From the NCBI RefSeq assembly GCF_900108295.1, contig NZ_FNWK01000001.1:1922001-1986000 (forward strand): a stretch of DNA of 64,000 nucleotides. Direction: 5' to 3'. Below the pieces are notes generated by a model. The model saw nothing but the letters and a program-made list of their open reading frames with translations. It ran no database searches and had not been told where the DNA came from. Of this stretch, positions 32,901-40,271 are shown piece by piece (the first letter of the stretch is position 1; the number at the start of each line of letters is the position of its first letter). The DNA is from Sphingopyxis sp. YR583. Its GTDB lineage: Bacteria > Pseudomonadota > Alphaproteobacteria > Sphingomonadales > Sphingomonadaceae. The position numbers and the translations under genes were made by a program.

Positions 32901-35542
32901 AAGGTGCGTTGCCACCAGCCGCGGCGGGGTTCGCCGTCGGGGCCTGCGCCCTCGCTGTCGGCATCCGCGGCAACCGGTTCGGCTTCACCCGCGGTTGCGG
33001 GTTCGGCTGCCGCTTCGGCCGCAACCGCCTTTTTCGCACGGCTTGCGCGCTTTTTCGGCGCGGGCTTCGCGGGTTCGGCCTCGGCTTCGGCCGGAGCCGA
33101 GGCGGCGGGCGCTTCGACAACCGGAGCTTCGGCGGCGGCCTCGGCTGCCGCAGCGGCCTTGGTCTTGCGCGGTGCGCGCTTGCGCTTCGGCTTTTCCTCG
33201 GCGACCGGGGCCTCTTCGGCGACCGGCTCGGCGGCTTCCGCGACCTCTACCGGAGGCGCTTCTGCTTCGACGGCAGCCTCTTCGGCAACGTCGGTCGCAT
33301 CGGCCTTCTTGCGGCCACGTCCACCACGGCGGCGGCGGGGCTTGGCTTCGGCTTCCTCGGCGTCCGTTTCAGGCGCAGCCTCGACAGCTTCGACCGGTGC
33401 AGCTTCGGCTGCGTCGGCTTCGGCGCTCTCGCCTTCGTGATCGTCGGCTTCTTCGCCACCTTCGACGATCTCATTGCCTTCGTCATCGCGGCGACCACGG
33501 CGGCCACGGCGGCGGCGGCGGCGACGCTTGCGGCCTTCACCGTCTCCGTCGCCTTCCTCACGGTCGCGCGCGCCTTCTTCGCGATCACGCGAGCGGGCAG
33601 GGCGTTCGTCGGCGGCCTCTTCTTCGGCTTCTTCTTCCTCGTCCTCGGGATAATCGTCGTCGTCATCGTCCTCGATCGGCGCGATCGGGGCGAAGCTGCG
33701 GCGCGCGACCGGCGGCGGGCCGCTGACCTCGACCGCCATGCGCGCACCCTCGGTCTCGCCGTCGGGCAGGATTTCGACGGTTACGCCATAGAGTTCCTCG
33801 ATTTCGCGCAATTCGCGGCGCTTTTCGTTGAGGAGGTAGAAGGTCGCTTCCTGGCTTGCGCGCAGGGTGATCTTGTTGCCCTTGCCGCGTGCGGCTTCCT
33901 CTTCGATCAGGCGCAGCGCGCTGAGACCGGCCGAGCTGGCGGTGCGGACGAGGCCGGTGCCTTCGCAATGCGGGCACGGACGCGTCGAAGCTTCGAGCAC
34001 GCCGGTGCGCAGCCGCTGGCGGCTCATCTCCATCAGGCCGAAGCCCGAGATGCGGCCGACCTGGATGCGCGCGCGGTCGTTCTTCAGCGCATCCTTCATT
34101 GCGCGCTCGACCTTGCGGACGTTCGAGCCATGATCCATGTCGATGAAGTCGATCACGACCAGCCCCGCCATATCGCGCAGGCGCAGTTGGCGGGCGATTT
34201 CGGCCGCAGCCTCGAGGTTGGTGCTGAGCGCGGTCTGCTCGATATTATGCTCGCGCGTCGAGCGGCCCGAGTTGATGTCGATCGACACCAAAGCCTCGGT
34301 CGGGTTGATCACCAGATAGCCGCCCGATTTGAGCTGGACGACGGGATTGAGCATCCCGGCGAGCTGGTCCTCGACCCCATAGCGCTGATAGAGCGAAACG
34401 GGATCGGCATATTGCTTCACGCGCCGGGCATGGCTCGGCATCAGCAGCTTCATAAACTGCTTCGCGGCCTTATAGCCCTCGTCGCCTTCGACGAGCACTT
34501 CTTCGATGTCTTTATGATAAATATCGCGGATCGCGCGCTTCACCAGGTCGCTGTCCGAATGGACGAGCGCGGGCGCGCTCGATTCGAGCGTCTTTTGGCG
34601 AATCTCGTCCCACAGGCGCGCGAGATAGTCGAAGTCGCGCTTGATCTCGACCTTGGTGCGGCTCATCCCCGCGGTGCGGACGATGCAACCCATCGTCGGC
34701 GGCAGCGCGAGTTCGTCGATCATCGCCTTCAGCTTGCGGCGATCGGCGCCGTTCGAAATCTTGCGGCTGATCCCGCCGCCGTGCATCGTGTTCGGCATCA
34801 GCACGCAATAACGGCCGGCGAGCGACAGATAGGTGGTGAGCGCGGCGCCCTTGTTGCCGCGTTCTTCCTTGACGACCTGCACCAGCATCACCTGGCGGCG
34901 ACGGATGACGTCCTGGATCTTGTAGCGACGACGCAGCGACATGCGGCTTTCGCCATCCTCGTCGTCGTTCCGGCGGCCACGTCCGCGGCCCCGGCCGCCC
35001 TTGCGGCCGTCGCGTCCGCGGCGCTTGCGGTCACCGCCGCGGCCGTCCTTGCCTTCTTCGGCGCCATCTTCGGCTTCGCCGGCATCGCCATTTTCGACGT
35101 CGCCATCCTCGTCGCCGTCGCCGTCGCCGTCTTCGCCGATGGTTTCGGGGGCGGGCGCGTCGCCATTTTCGTCTTCGTCATGATATTCGACGTCGGCGAC
35201 ATCGCCTTCGAGCTCGTCGAGGTCTTCCTCGGCGCGCTGTGCGGCGGCGGCGGCATGTTCGGCTTCTTCGCGCAGCAGCGCGTCGCGGTCTTCTTTCGGA
35301 ATCTGGTAATAGTCGGGGTGGATTTCGCTGAAGGCGAGGAAGCCGTGGCGATTGCCGCCATATTCGACGAATGCCGCCTGCAAAGACGGTTCGACACGGG
35401 TCACCTTGGCCAGATAGATATTGCCCTTGAGCTGCTTGTGCTCGGCGGACTCGAAATCAAACTCCTCGATTCGGTTTCCCTTGGTGACGGCGACCCGGGT
35501 TTCTTCCCGGTGCCGCGCGTCGATCAACATGCGCGTGGTCAT
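32891..35542 (-). CDS. rne: Ribonuclease E/G-family endoribonuclease
   Basis: This 883-residue enzyme starts mRNA decay and processes rRNA and tRNA precursors as the core of the degradosome. It opens with MLIDARHREETRVAV, and its S1 domain is split by a long acidic and Arg/Gly-rich insertion (about residues 85-195), as in other alphaproteobacteria. The DNase-I-like catalytic domain includes VVIDFIDMDHGSN, with the magnesium-binding aspartates, and the zinc-link cysteines CPHCEGTG near residue 525. The remaining tail is Ala/Glu/Pro-rich, low in complexity and presumably disordered, serving as scaffold. The ATG at 35542 has GGAG eight bases upstream; a GTG at 35551 is an alternative. A long leader and a hairpin precede it. 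It diverges from the amidase gene. Confidence 0.95.
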   Translation of the reverse strand: MTTRMLIDARHREETRVAVTKGNRIEEFDFESAEHKQLKGNIYLAKVTRVEPSLQAAFVEYGGNRHGFLAFSEIHPDYYQIPKEDRDALLREEAEHAAAAAQRAEEDLDELEGDVADVEYHDEDENGDAPAPETIGEDGDGDGDEDGDVENGDAGEAEDGAEEGKDGRGGDRKRRGRDGRKGGRGRGRGRRNDDEDGESRMSLRRRYKIQDVIRRRQVMLVQVVKEERGNKGAALTTYLSLAGRYCVLMPNTMHGGGISRKISNGADRRKLKAMIDELALPPTMGCIVRTAGMSRTKVEIKRDFDYLARLWDEIRQKTLESSAPALVHSDSDLVKRAIRDIYHKDIEEVLVEGDEGYKAAKQFMKLLMPSHARRVKQYADPVSLYQRYGVEDQLAGMLNPVVQLKSGGYLVINPTEALVSIDINSGRSTREHNIEQTALSTNLEAAAEIARQLRLRDMAGLVVIDFIDMDHGSNVRKVERAMKDALKNDRARIQVGRISGFGLMEMSRQRLRTGVLEASTRPCPHCEGTGLVRTASSAGLSALRLIEEEAARGKGNKITLRASQEATFYLLNEKRRELREIEELYGVTVEILPDGETEGARMAVEVSGPPPVARRSFAPIAPIEDDDDDDYPEDEEEEAEEEAADERPARSRDREEGARDREEGDGDGEGRKRRRRRRRGRRGRRDDEGNEIVEGGEEADDHEGESAEADAAEAAPVEAVEAAPETDAEEAEAKPRRRRGGRGRKKADATDVAEEAAVEAEAPPVEVAEAAEPVAEEAPVAEEKPKRKRAPRKTKAAAAAEAAAEAPVVEAPAASAPAEAEAEPAKPAPKKRASRAKKAVAAEAAAEPATAGEAEPVAADADSEGAGPDGEPRRGWWQRTFGN

Positions 35543-35556
35543 TAGATACACTCCAA

Positions 35557-35572
35557 GCGCGCGTCAGCGCGC
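35557..35572 (-). promoter_or_regulatory. Hairpin directly before the rne ribosome site
   Basis: On the minus strand GCGCGC-TGAC-GCGCGC forms a perfect 6-bp stem ending just before the GGAG of rne. A T-rich stretch (complement of the A run at 35577-35582) lies immediately upstream of it. A single-stranded U-rich segment beside a stem at the start of an rne leader is what an RNase E autoregulatory site would look like; the function is inferred. Confidence 0.4.
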
Positions 35573-36103
35573 CATCAAAAAATCCCGCGAACCTCCCCGA
35601 GGGAAAGCCACGGCGGATACGGGTGAAAAGAAAAAATACGTTATTGCCGAAAGGAGCCTGCGTCCGGTCCTGGACGCGCATGCGGTCTTCAAATCCGGCG
35701 ACGGCCGGGGCGAAAGCGCCCGCGTCGGGATTCAAAGAGGGCATGGCAAGCCTCATACGGCATCAACCTGTTACGGGATGAGCGGGCGGGCAGGGCGGGC
35801 GTTTGCGAACGCCCTGACTGTCCGGTCAACCGGGTGGACTGGCGGCAGGTCGCCCTTCCCCGCATGTCCGGCACCAAGGCGGCCATGATCCGCACATAAG
35901 CGGAGCAGGCCTTCCCCTCAAAAGGCCGGACGGCACCGGGAACGACACCGTCAGTGAGGGCGTGCTAGCATTGGCATCTGCCGACGGCAACCACAACCAC
36001 CGCACAAAGATAGGTTGGTGCGAAGGTGTTGCAAGAAAACCCGCATCGGCGAACAGGTTGAATTGCCTGCCAACCCCGCCGGTTCAAGCGCGTTTGGCGC
36101 GCG
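35573..36103. other. Divergent intergenic region, rne leader and amidase upstream region
   Basis: No convincing gene lies in these roughly 530 bases. The best rne promoter candidate on the minus strand is TTGCAA (36029-36034) and TATCTT (complement of 36007-36012) with a 16-base spacer. It would give a leader of about 460 bases, similar in size to the long regulated rne leader of E. coli. Short open frames here have no ribosome sites. No amidase promoter could be picked with confidence. Confidence 0.4.
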
Positions 36104-37111
36104 ATGCCTAATGCTCGATTCACATTATTATGCGGCCTGCCACCTGCGTCATCCAATAAGCGCTGGACCCGCGCGCGTTTCCGGCGGCATAGACGCGCCA
36201 TGAGCCTGCTCGCCCTGCTTGGCATGATCGCGTCTCCGTCCGCAGCTGTTGCGGGACGGCCAACCGTCGATCCGACGTTCGACAGGCCGCGTAGCGAGTT
36301 ACGGGTTTCGGCTGGCTTCCGTGCCAAGCGCCCTGGAAAACGGTACAGCGTGACCGTTCCGATCGGGAAGCCGAGGCCGTCGGTGTCGCTTCCACGCATC
36401 GAAGGGCCGGCGGACGGCCGCCTGCCGCTTGTCGTGATCGACGCGGGGCATGGTGGGCACGATCCCGGCGCGATCAGCCCGCACAGCGGAAAACGCGAAA
36501 AGGACATCACGCTCGCGCTGGCTCGCGCGATCCGTGCCGACCTTCTCGCCTCGGGCCGCGTGCGTGTCGCGCTGACACGCGCCGACGACCGCTTTCTGGT
36601 GCTCGAGGAACGTTATGGCATCGCCCGGCGGCTGAAAGCCGATCTGTTCATCTCGGTGCATGCCGATGCCGCGGAGAATAGCGAGGCGAGCGGCGCGTCG
36701 ATCTACACATTGTCCGAGGTTGCCTCCGACCGCGAGGCGGCGCGGCTCGCGGCGCGCGAGAACAAGGCGAATATCATCAATGGCGTCGATCTGGGCGCGC
36801 ACAGCGGCGATGTGTCGGCGATCCTGCTCGACCTCACGCAGCGCGAGACGATGAATGTCGCGTCCGATTTTGCGCGCTTGCTCCAGCGTGAGGCATCGGG
36901 CGATGTCAAATTCCGCACCACCGCGCATCGCTTCGCCTCGTTCATCGTGCTGAAGGCGCCCGATACCCCGTCGGTCCTGTTCGAAACGGGTTTCATCTCG
37001 AACAAGGAGGACAGCGAATTCCTCGCTTCGTCCGCCGGACAGAAACAGGTCGCGCGGGGCGTGCGTAACGCGGTGCAGGTTCATTTCGCGCGGCGGATTG
37101 CCCCGCGTTGA
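36104..37111 (+). CDS. N-acetylmuramoyl-L-alanine amidase (Amidase_3)
   Basis: This 335-residue periplasmic zinc amidase cleaves the amide bond between MurNAc and the stem peptide and helps separate daughter cells. The catalytic domain begins with VVIDAGHGGHDPGAI (zinc His), continues with the metal-binding Glu in HSGKREKDITLALA and His in DLFISVHADAA, and ends with the catalytic Glu in VLFETGFISN. The export signal is MSLLALLGMIASPSAAVAG at residues 33-51, so translation may begin at that ATG (36200) rather than at 36104; neither has a strong ribosome site. It is divergent from rne, and the order rne-amidase-mrcA-prfB is common in sphingomonads. Here a three-gene cassette splits it from mrcA. 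Confidence 0.9.
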   Translation: MPNARFTLLCGLPPASSNKRWTRARFRRHRRAMSLLALLGMIASPSAAVAGRPTVDPTFDRPRSELRVSAGFRAKRPGKRYSVTVPIGKPRPSVSLPRIEGPADGRLPLVVIDAGHGGHDPGAISPHSGKREKDITLALARAIRADLLASGRVRVALTRADDRFLVLEERYGIARRLKADLFISVHADAAENSEASGASIYTLSEVASDREAARLAARENKANIINGVDLGAHSGDVSAILLDLTQRETMNVASDFARLLQREASGDVKFRTTAHRFASFIVLKAPDTPSVLFETGFISNKEDSEFLASSAGQKQVARGVRNAVQVHFARRIAPR

Positions 37112-37126
37112 AGCCGACTTGCCGGC

Positions 37127-37145
37127 TATAATATAGTCTTGACTA
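37127..37145. promoter_or_regulatory. Possible promoter/operator before the lactone oxidase operon
   Basis: A perfect -10 hexamer TATAAT (37127-37132) is followed by the inverted repeat TAGTC-TT-GACTA (37134-37145), about 50 bases before the oxidase start. No good -35 element lies at the right distance. The repeat could be bound by the TetR-family protein coded at the end of the same operon. Confidence 0.35.
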
Positions 37146-37193
37146 ACTTTTCTGTGGCGCACAACTTTCCGCGGCTTGTCGCGGGAGAGACGC

Positions 37194-38447
37194 ATGGCAT
37201 GGAGCAACTGGTCGGGTAGCGTCACCGCAAACGGCGCGGTCGCGCGCCCGCAAAGCGAGGACGAACTGGCGGCGCTCGTCCGCAGCGCGAGCAGGCTGCG
37301 CGTCACCGGCGCCGGGCACAGCTTCATGCCGCTTTGCGAATCGGGTGAATTGATCGTCAGCCTCGACAATCTGGCGGGGACGATGCGTATCGCCGCCGAC
37401 CGCCGGACCGCGCGCATTCCCGCGGGCTGGAGCATCCGCCGCCTGACCGCGGCACTGTGGGAGGAGGGGCTGGCGCTCGCCAATCAGGGCGACGTCAATC
37501 CGCAGTCGCTCGCTGGAGCGATGGCGACGGGCACGCATGGCACCGGGGTCGATCTGGGGTCGCTTGCGACTTTTGCGAGGGGTTTCCGCCTCGTCGGCGC
37601 CGATGGCGAGACGCATTGGTGCGATGCCGAAACCAACGCCGACCTCTATCAGGCGCAGCGCCTCTCGCTCGGCCTGTTCGGTGTCGCGACCGAAATCGAG
37701 GTCGCGGTGGTTCCCGCCTTTCACCTGTCCGAGCGGATCGAAAAGCGCCGCTGGGCCGAAATTCGCGAGAGCTATGACGAGTTGGCGCGGCAGCACCGCC
37801 ATATCGAATTCTGGTTCTTTCCGCACAGCGACCATGTGATCCTGAAAACGCTGGATATCTGCGACCCGTGCGACCCGCCGCCGAGCACGACCGACATGGA
37901 GGAGGCGACATTCCGGCGCATTCTCGACATTGCGGCGCGGCTGCCTTTCCTCACGCCCTTTCTGCAGCGTCTGATGATGCGAACGAACATCAGCGGTCGG
38001 CGCCGGGGCCCTGCGCACGCCATTTTCCCCTCGGATCGCACGATCCGGTTCGAGGAGATGGAATATGAAATACCGCGTGCCGCCGGGCTTGAAACGCTCG
38101 ACGAGGTTGTCGGCTGGATCCGCAAGAAACGGCTGCCGGTCACCTTCCCCTTCGAGTATCGCACCGTCGCCGCCGACGATATCTGGATGAGCCCGATGAA
38201 CGCGGGGCCCGTGGCCGCGATCTCGATGCACCAATATGCAAAAATGCCCTGGGCTACGCTGTTCGCCGATGCCGAGGCGATCTTTCGCGGTGCCGGGGGG
38301 CGGCCGCACTGGGCCAAGCGTCATACGCTGAGCCGTGCCGACGTCGCCGCGCTTTACCCGATGGCTGCGCGCTATACAGCGGTTCGCCGCGCCGCTGATC
38401 CCGGCGGTAAATTCCTCAACCCGCATCTGGAGACATTGTTCGCATGA
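37194..38447 (+). CDS. FAD-linked oxidase, D-arabinono-1,4-lactone oxidase family
   Basis: This 417-residue flavoprotein has an N-terminal PP-loop FAD-binding domain and a C-terminal ALO domain. The motif VTGAGHSFMPLC has the His that in family members is bonded covalently to FAD. The ALO domain carries the characteristic HWAK in GRPHWAKRHTL near the C-terminus. Relatives oxidise sugar lactones or polyols such as gulonolactone or xylitol with oxygen as acceptor. The substrate here is unknown. I chose the ATG at 37194, preceded by GGGAGAGACGC; a TTG at 37176 is less likely. It overlaps the next gene by 4 bases and begins a three-gene operon lying between the amidase and mrcA genes. Confidence 0.9.
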   Translation: MAWSNWSGSVTANGAVARPQSEDELAALVRSASRLRVTGAGHSFMPLCESGELIVSLDNLAGTMRIAADRRTARIPAGWSIRRLTAALWEEGLALANQGDVNPQSLAGAMATGTHGTGVDLGSLATFARGFRLVGADGETHWCDAETNADLYQAQRLSLGLFGVATEIEVAVVPAFHLSERIEKRRWAEIRESYDELARQHRHIEFWFFPHSDHVILKTLDICDPCDPPPSTTDMEEATFRRILDIAARLPFLTPFLQRLMMRTNISGRRRGPAHAIFPSDRTIRFEEMEYEIPRAAGLETLDEVVGWIRKKRLPVTFPFEYRTVAADDIWMSPMNAGPVAAISMHQYAKMPWATLFADAEAIFRGAGGRPHWAKRHTLSRADVAALYPMAARYTAVRRAADPGGKFLNPHLETLFA

Positions 38448-39589
38448 CGACCGACCGTGAATTGCACGACCATCTGATCGGCCAGCAGGGATCGCGTGCC
38501 GACCTCAACACGCCCGTGCTGATCCTCGATGTCGATGCGCTCGACCGCAACATCGGGCGAATGGCGGCGCTCACGTCGGATCGCGGCGTCGCGCTGCGCC
38601 CGCATGCGAAGACGCACAAGAGCGTCGATATCGCCAAACGCCAGATCGCAGCGGGCGCGGTCGGCGTATGCTGTGCGAAGATCGGCGAGGCCGAAGCGCT
38701 GGCCGGGGGCGGCGTGACCGATATTCTGATCACCTCGCCCGTTGCGGCGCCCGCAGCGATCGAACGGCTAGCGAAACTGGCGGCGACCGCCGACGGGCTG
38801 ATGGCGGTGGTCGATCACCCGGCCGTCGCCGAGCGGATCGACGCGGCGCTGGTGGCCGCGGGGGCGAAGCTTGACGTCATTATCGACATCGACCCCGGCA
38901 TCGCGCGCACCGGCGTCGCGTCGGCTAAAGGGGCCGTGGCCTTGGCGAAGGCGATCGCCGCATCGCCGAACCTCGAATATCGCGGAGTGCAATTCTATTG
39001 CGGGTCGCAGCAGCATATCGAAAGCTATGCCGATCGCCGCGCCGCGATCGTCGAGCGCACCGCCTATCTGCAGGACGTGATCGCCGCGCTGGCCGAGGCG
39101 GGCTTTGCGCCCGAAATCATTACCGGATCGGGAACCGGCACGCACCGCATCGACCTCGACCTCGGCGTCTTCAACGAGCTGCAGGCGGGCAGCTATGTCT
39201 TCATGGACAAGCAATATCTCGACTGCGACATCGCCGACGGCGCCGAACCCCCGTTCGAGGTTTCGCTTGCCGTCGACGCACGCGTTGTCAGTGCCAATCA
39301 CAGCGGGCTCGTCACGATCGATGCGGGCTACAAGTCGCTTTCGACCGACGGCGGCGTCGCGGTCGTCCAGCGCGGAGCGCCCGAAACCGCCTTCTTCGCG
39401 TTCATGGGCGACGAACATGCCGCGCTGATCGCGCCGGGAATCGGGAACGAGCTCCAGCCCGGCGATCCGGTCAGCCTGACCGTGCCGCACTGCGACCCGA
39501 CGGTGAATCTCTATGACCATTATCATATCGTCGCGGGCGACACGCTCATCGATATCTGGCCGGTGAGCGCGCGCGGCCGCGCGCGGTGA
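38444..39589 (+). CDS. DSD1-family PLP enzyme (D-threonine aldolase/D-serine dehydratase-like)
   Basis: This 381-residue enzyme has the fold-type III alanine-racemase-like N-terminal domain, with the pyridoxal-phosphate lysine in LRPHAKTHKS near residue 53. The C-terminal domain holds the metal-binding His and Cys in VPHCDPTVNLYDHYH. The family covers metal-dependent D-threonine aldolases, eukaryote-type D-serine dehydratases and beta-hydroxyaspartate aldolases; sequence reading alone does not separate these. Its start overlaps the oxidase stop (ATGA) and its end overlaps the TetR start (GTGA), so all three are translationally coupled. An oxidase plus an aldolase suggests cleavage or use of a hydroxy-amino acid or sugar-derived compound, but no known pathway fits exactly. 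Confidence 0.88.
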   Translation: MTTDRELHDHLIGQQGSRADLNTPVLILDVDALDRNIGRMAALTSDRGVALRPHAKTHKSVDIAKRQIAAGAVGVCCAKIGEAEALAGGGVTDILITSPVAAPAAIERLAKLAATADGLMAVVDHPAVAERIDAALVAAGAKLDVIIDIDPGIARTGVASAKGAVALAKAIAASPNLEYRGVQFYCGSQQHIESYADRRAAIVERTAYLQDVIAALAEAGFAPEIITGSGTGTHRIDLDLGVFNELQAGSYVFMDKQYLDCDIADGAEPPFEVSLAVDARVVSANHSGLVTIDAGYKSLSTDGGVAVVQRGAPETAFFAFMGDEHAALIAPGIGNELQPGDPVSLTVPHCDPTVNLYDHYHIVAGDTLIDIWPVSARGRAR

Positions 39590-40209
39590 TCGTCGCCGCG
39601 CGCCAGCCGCCAAAACAGGATCGCGCGCGGCAGACGCGCGAACGCTTGCTCGACGTCGCGGGCGACTTGCTTGCCGAAGTCGGGCTCGAGCGGATTTCGA
39701 CCAATATGATCGCCGCGCGTGCCGGACTGACCCCGCCCGCGCTCTATCGCTATTTCGACGACAAATATGCGGTGATCGAAGCGCTGGGGCGGCGGTTGAT
39801 GGAGCGCCAGAATGATGTGCTCGACCGTTGGCTTGCGTTGCATGCGGCGAGCGGGATCGCGGGCATGGCCGATCATATCGGTGCGCTTCTGGCCGAAAAC
39901 GCCGCGGTGACGCGCGCCGAGCCGGGGGCGGTGTGGATATTGCGCGCGCTGCACGCGACGCCGCGTCTTGTCCACGTCCGGCTCGAATCGCATCGGCATG
40001 TGACCGACCGGCTCGCCGATGCCTGTGTGCCGCACCTTCGCGGTATAGACACCGCAGCGCTCTGGGCGCGGCTGCGGCTCGCGGTCGAACTCGGCTTTGC
40101 CGCCGACGAAATGCTGTATGAAGAGGACCGCGTTTCGGCCGCTGCCGTGCGTGCCGAAGTGTCGGATATGCTCGGCTCGGCGCTGCGCGATCTGGCAACC
40201 AGCGTCTAG
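39586..40209 (+). CDS. TetR-family transcriptional regulator
   Basis: This 207-residue regulator has a TetR N-terminal helix-turn-helix at about residues 10-60, including TNMIAARAGLTPPALYRYFD and the arginine-rich start RQTRERLLDVAGDLL. The C-terminal ligand domain is not assignable. It begins with GTG overlapping the stop of the aldolase-like gene (GTGA) and ends the three-gene operon, so it is probably a self-regulating repressor of that operon. A small inverted repeat at 37134-37145 is a candidate target. The downstream mrcA gene begins 62 bases later and probably has its own promoter. Confidence 0.9.
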   Translation: MIVAARQPPKQDRARQTRERLLDVAGDLLAEVGLERISTNMIAARAGLTPPALYRYFDDKYAVIEALGRRLMERQNDVLDRWLALHAASGIAGMADHIGALLAENAAVTRAEPGAVWILRALHATPRLVHVRLESHRHVTDRLADACVPHLRGIDTAALWARLRLAVELGFAADEMLYEEDRVSAAAVRAEVSDMLGSALRDLATSV

Positions 40210-40271
40210 TCTTGCGCCTCGCCGCATGCACGCTTCCCTTTCGTCGACACAGGCTTTAGAGGCGGGGGCAT

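Noticed and set aside
32855..35545. An uninterrupted plus-strand frame of 896 codons opposite rne
   Set aside because: rne is certain from its motifs; the opposite frame gives a low-complexity Phe/Gly/Asp-rich product without a ribosome site or family features and is a by-product of high GC.
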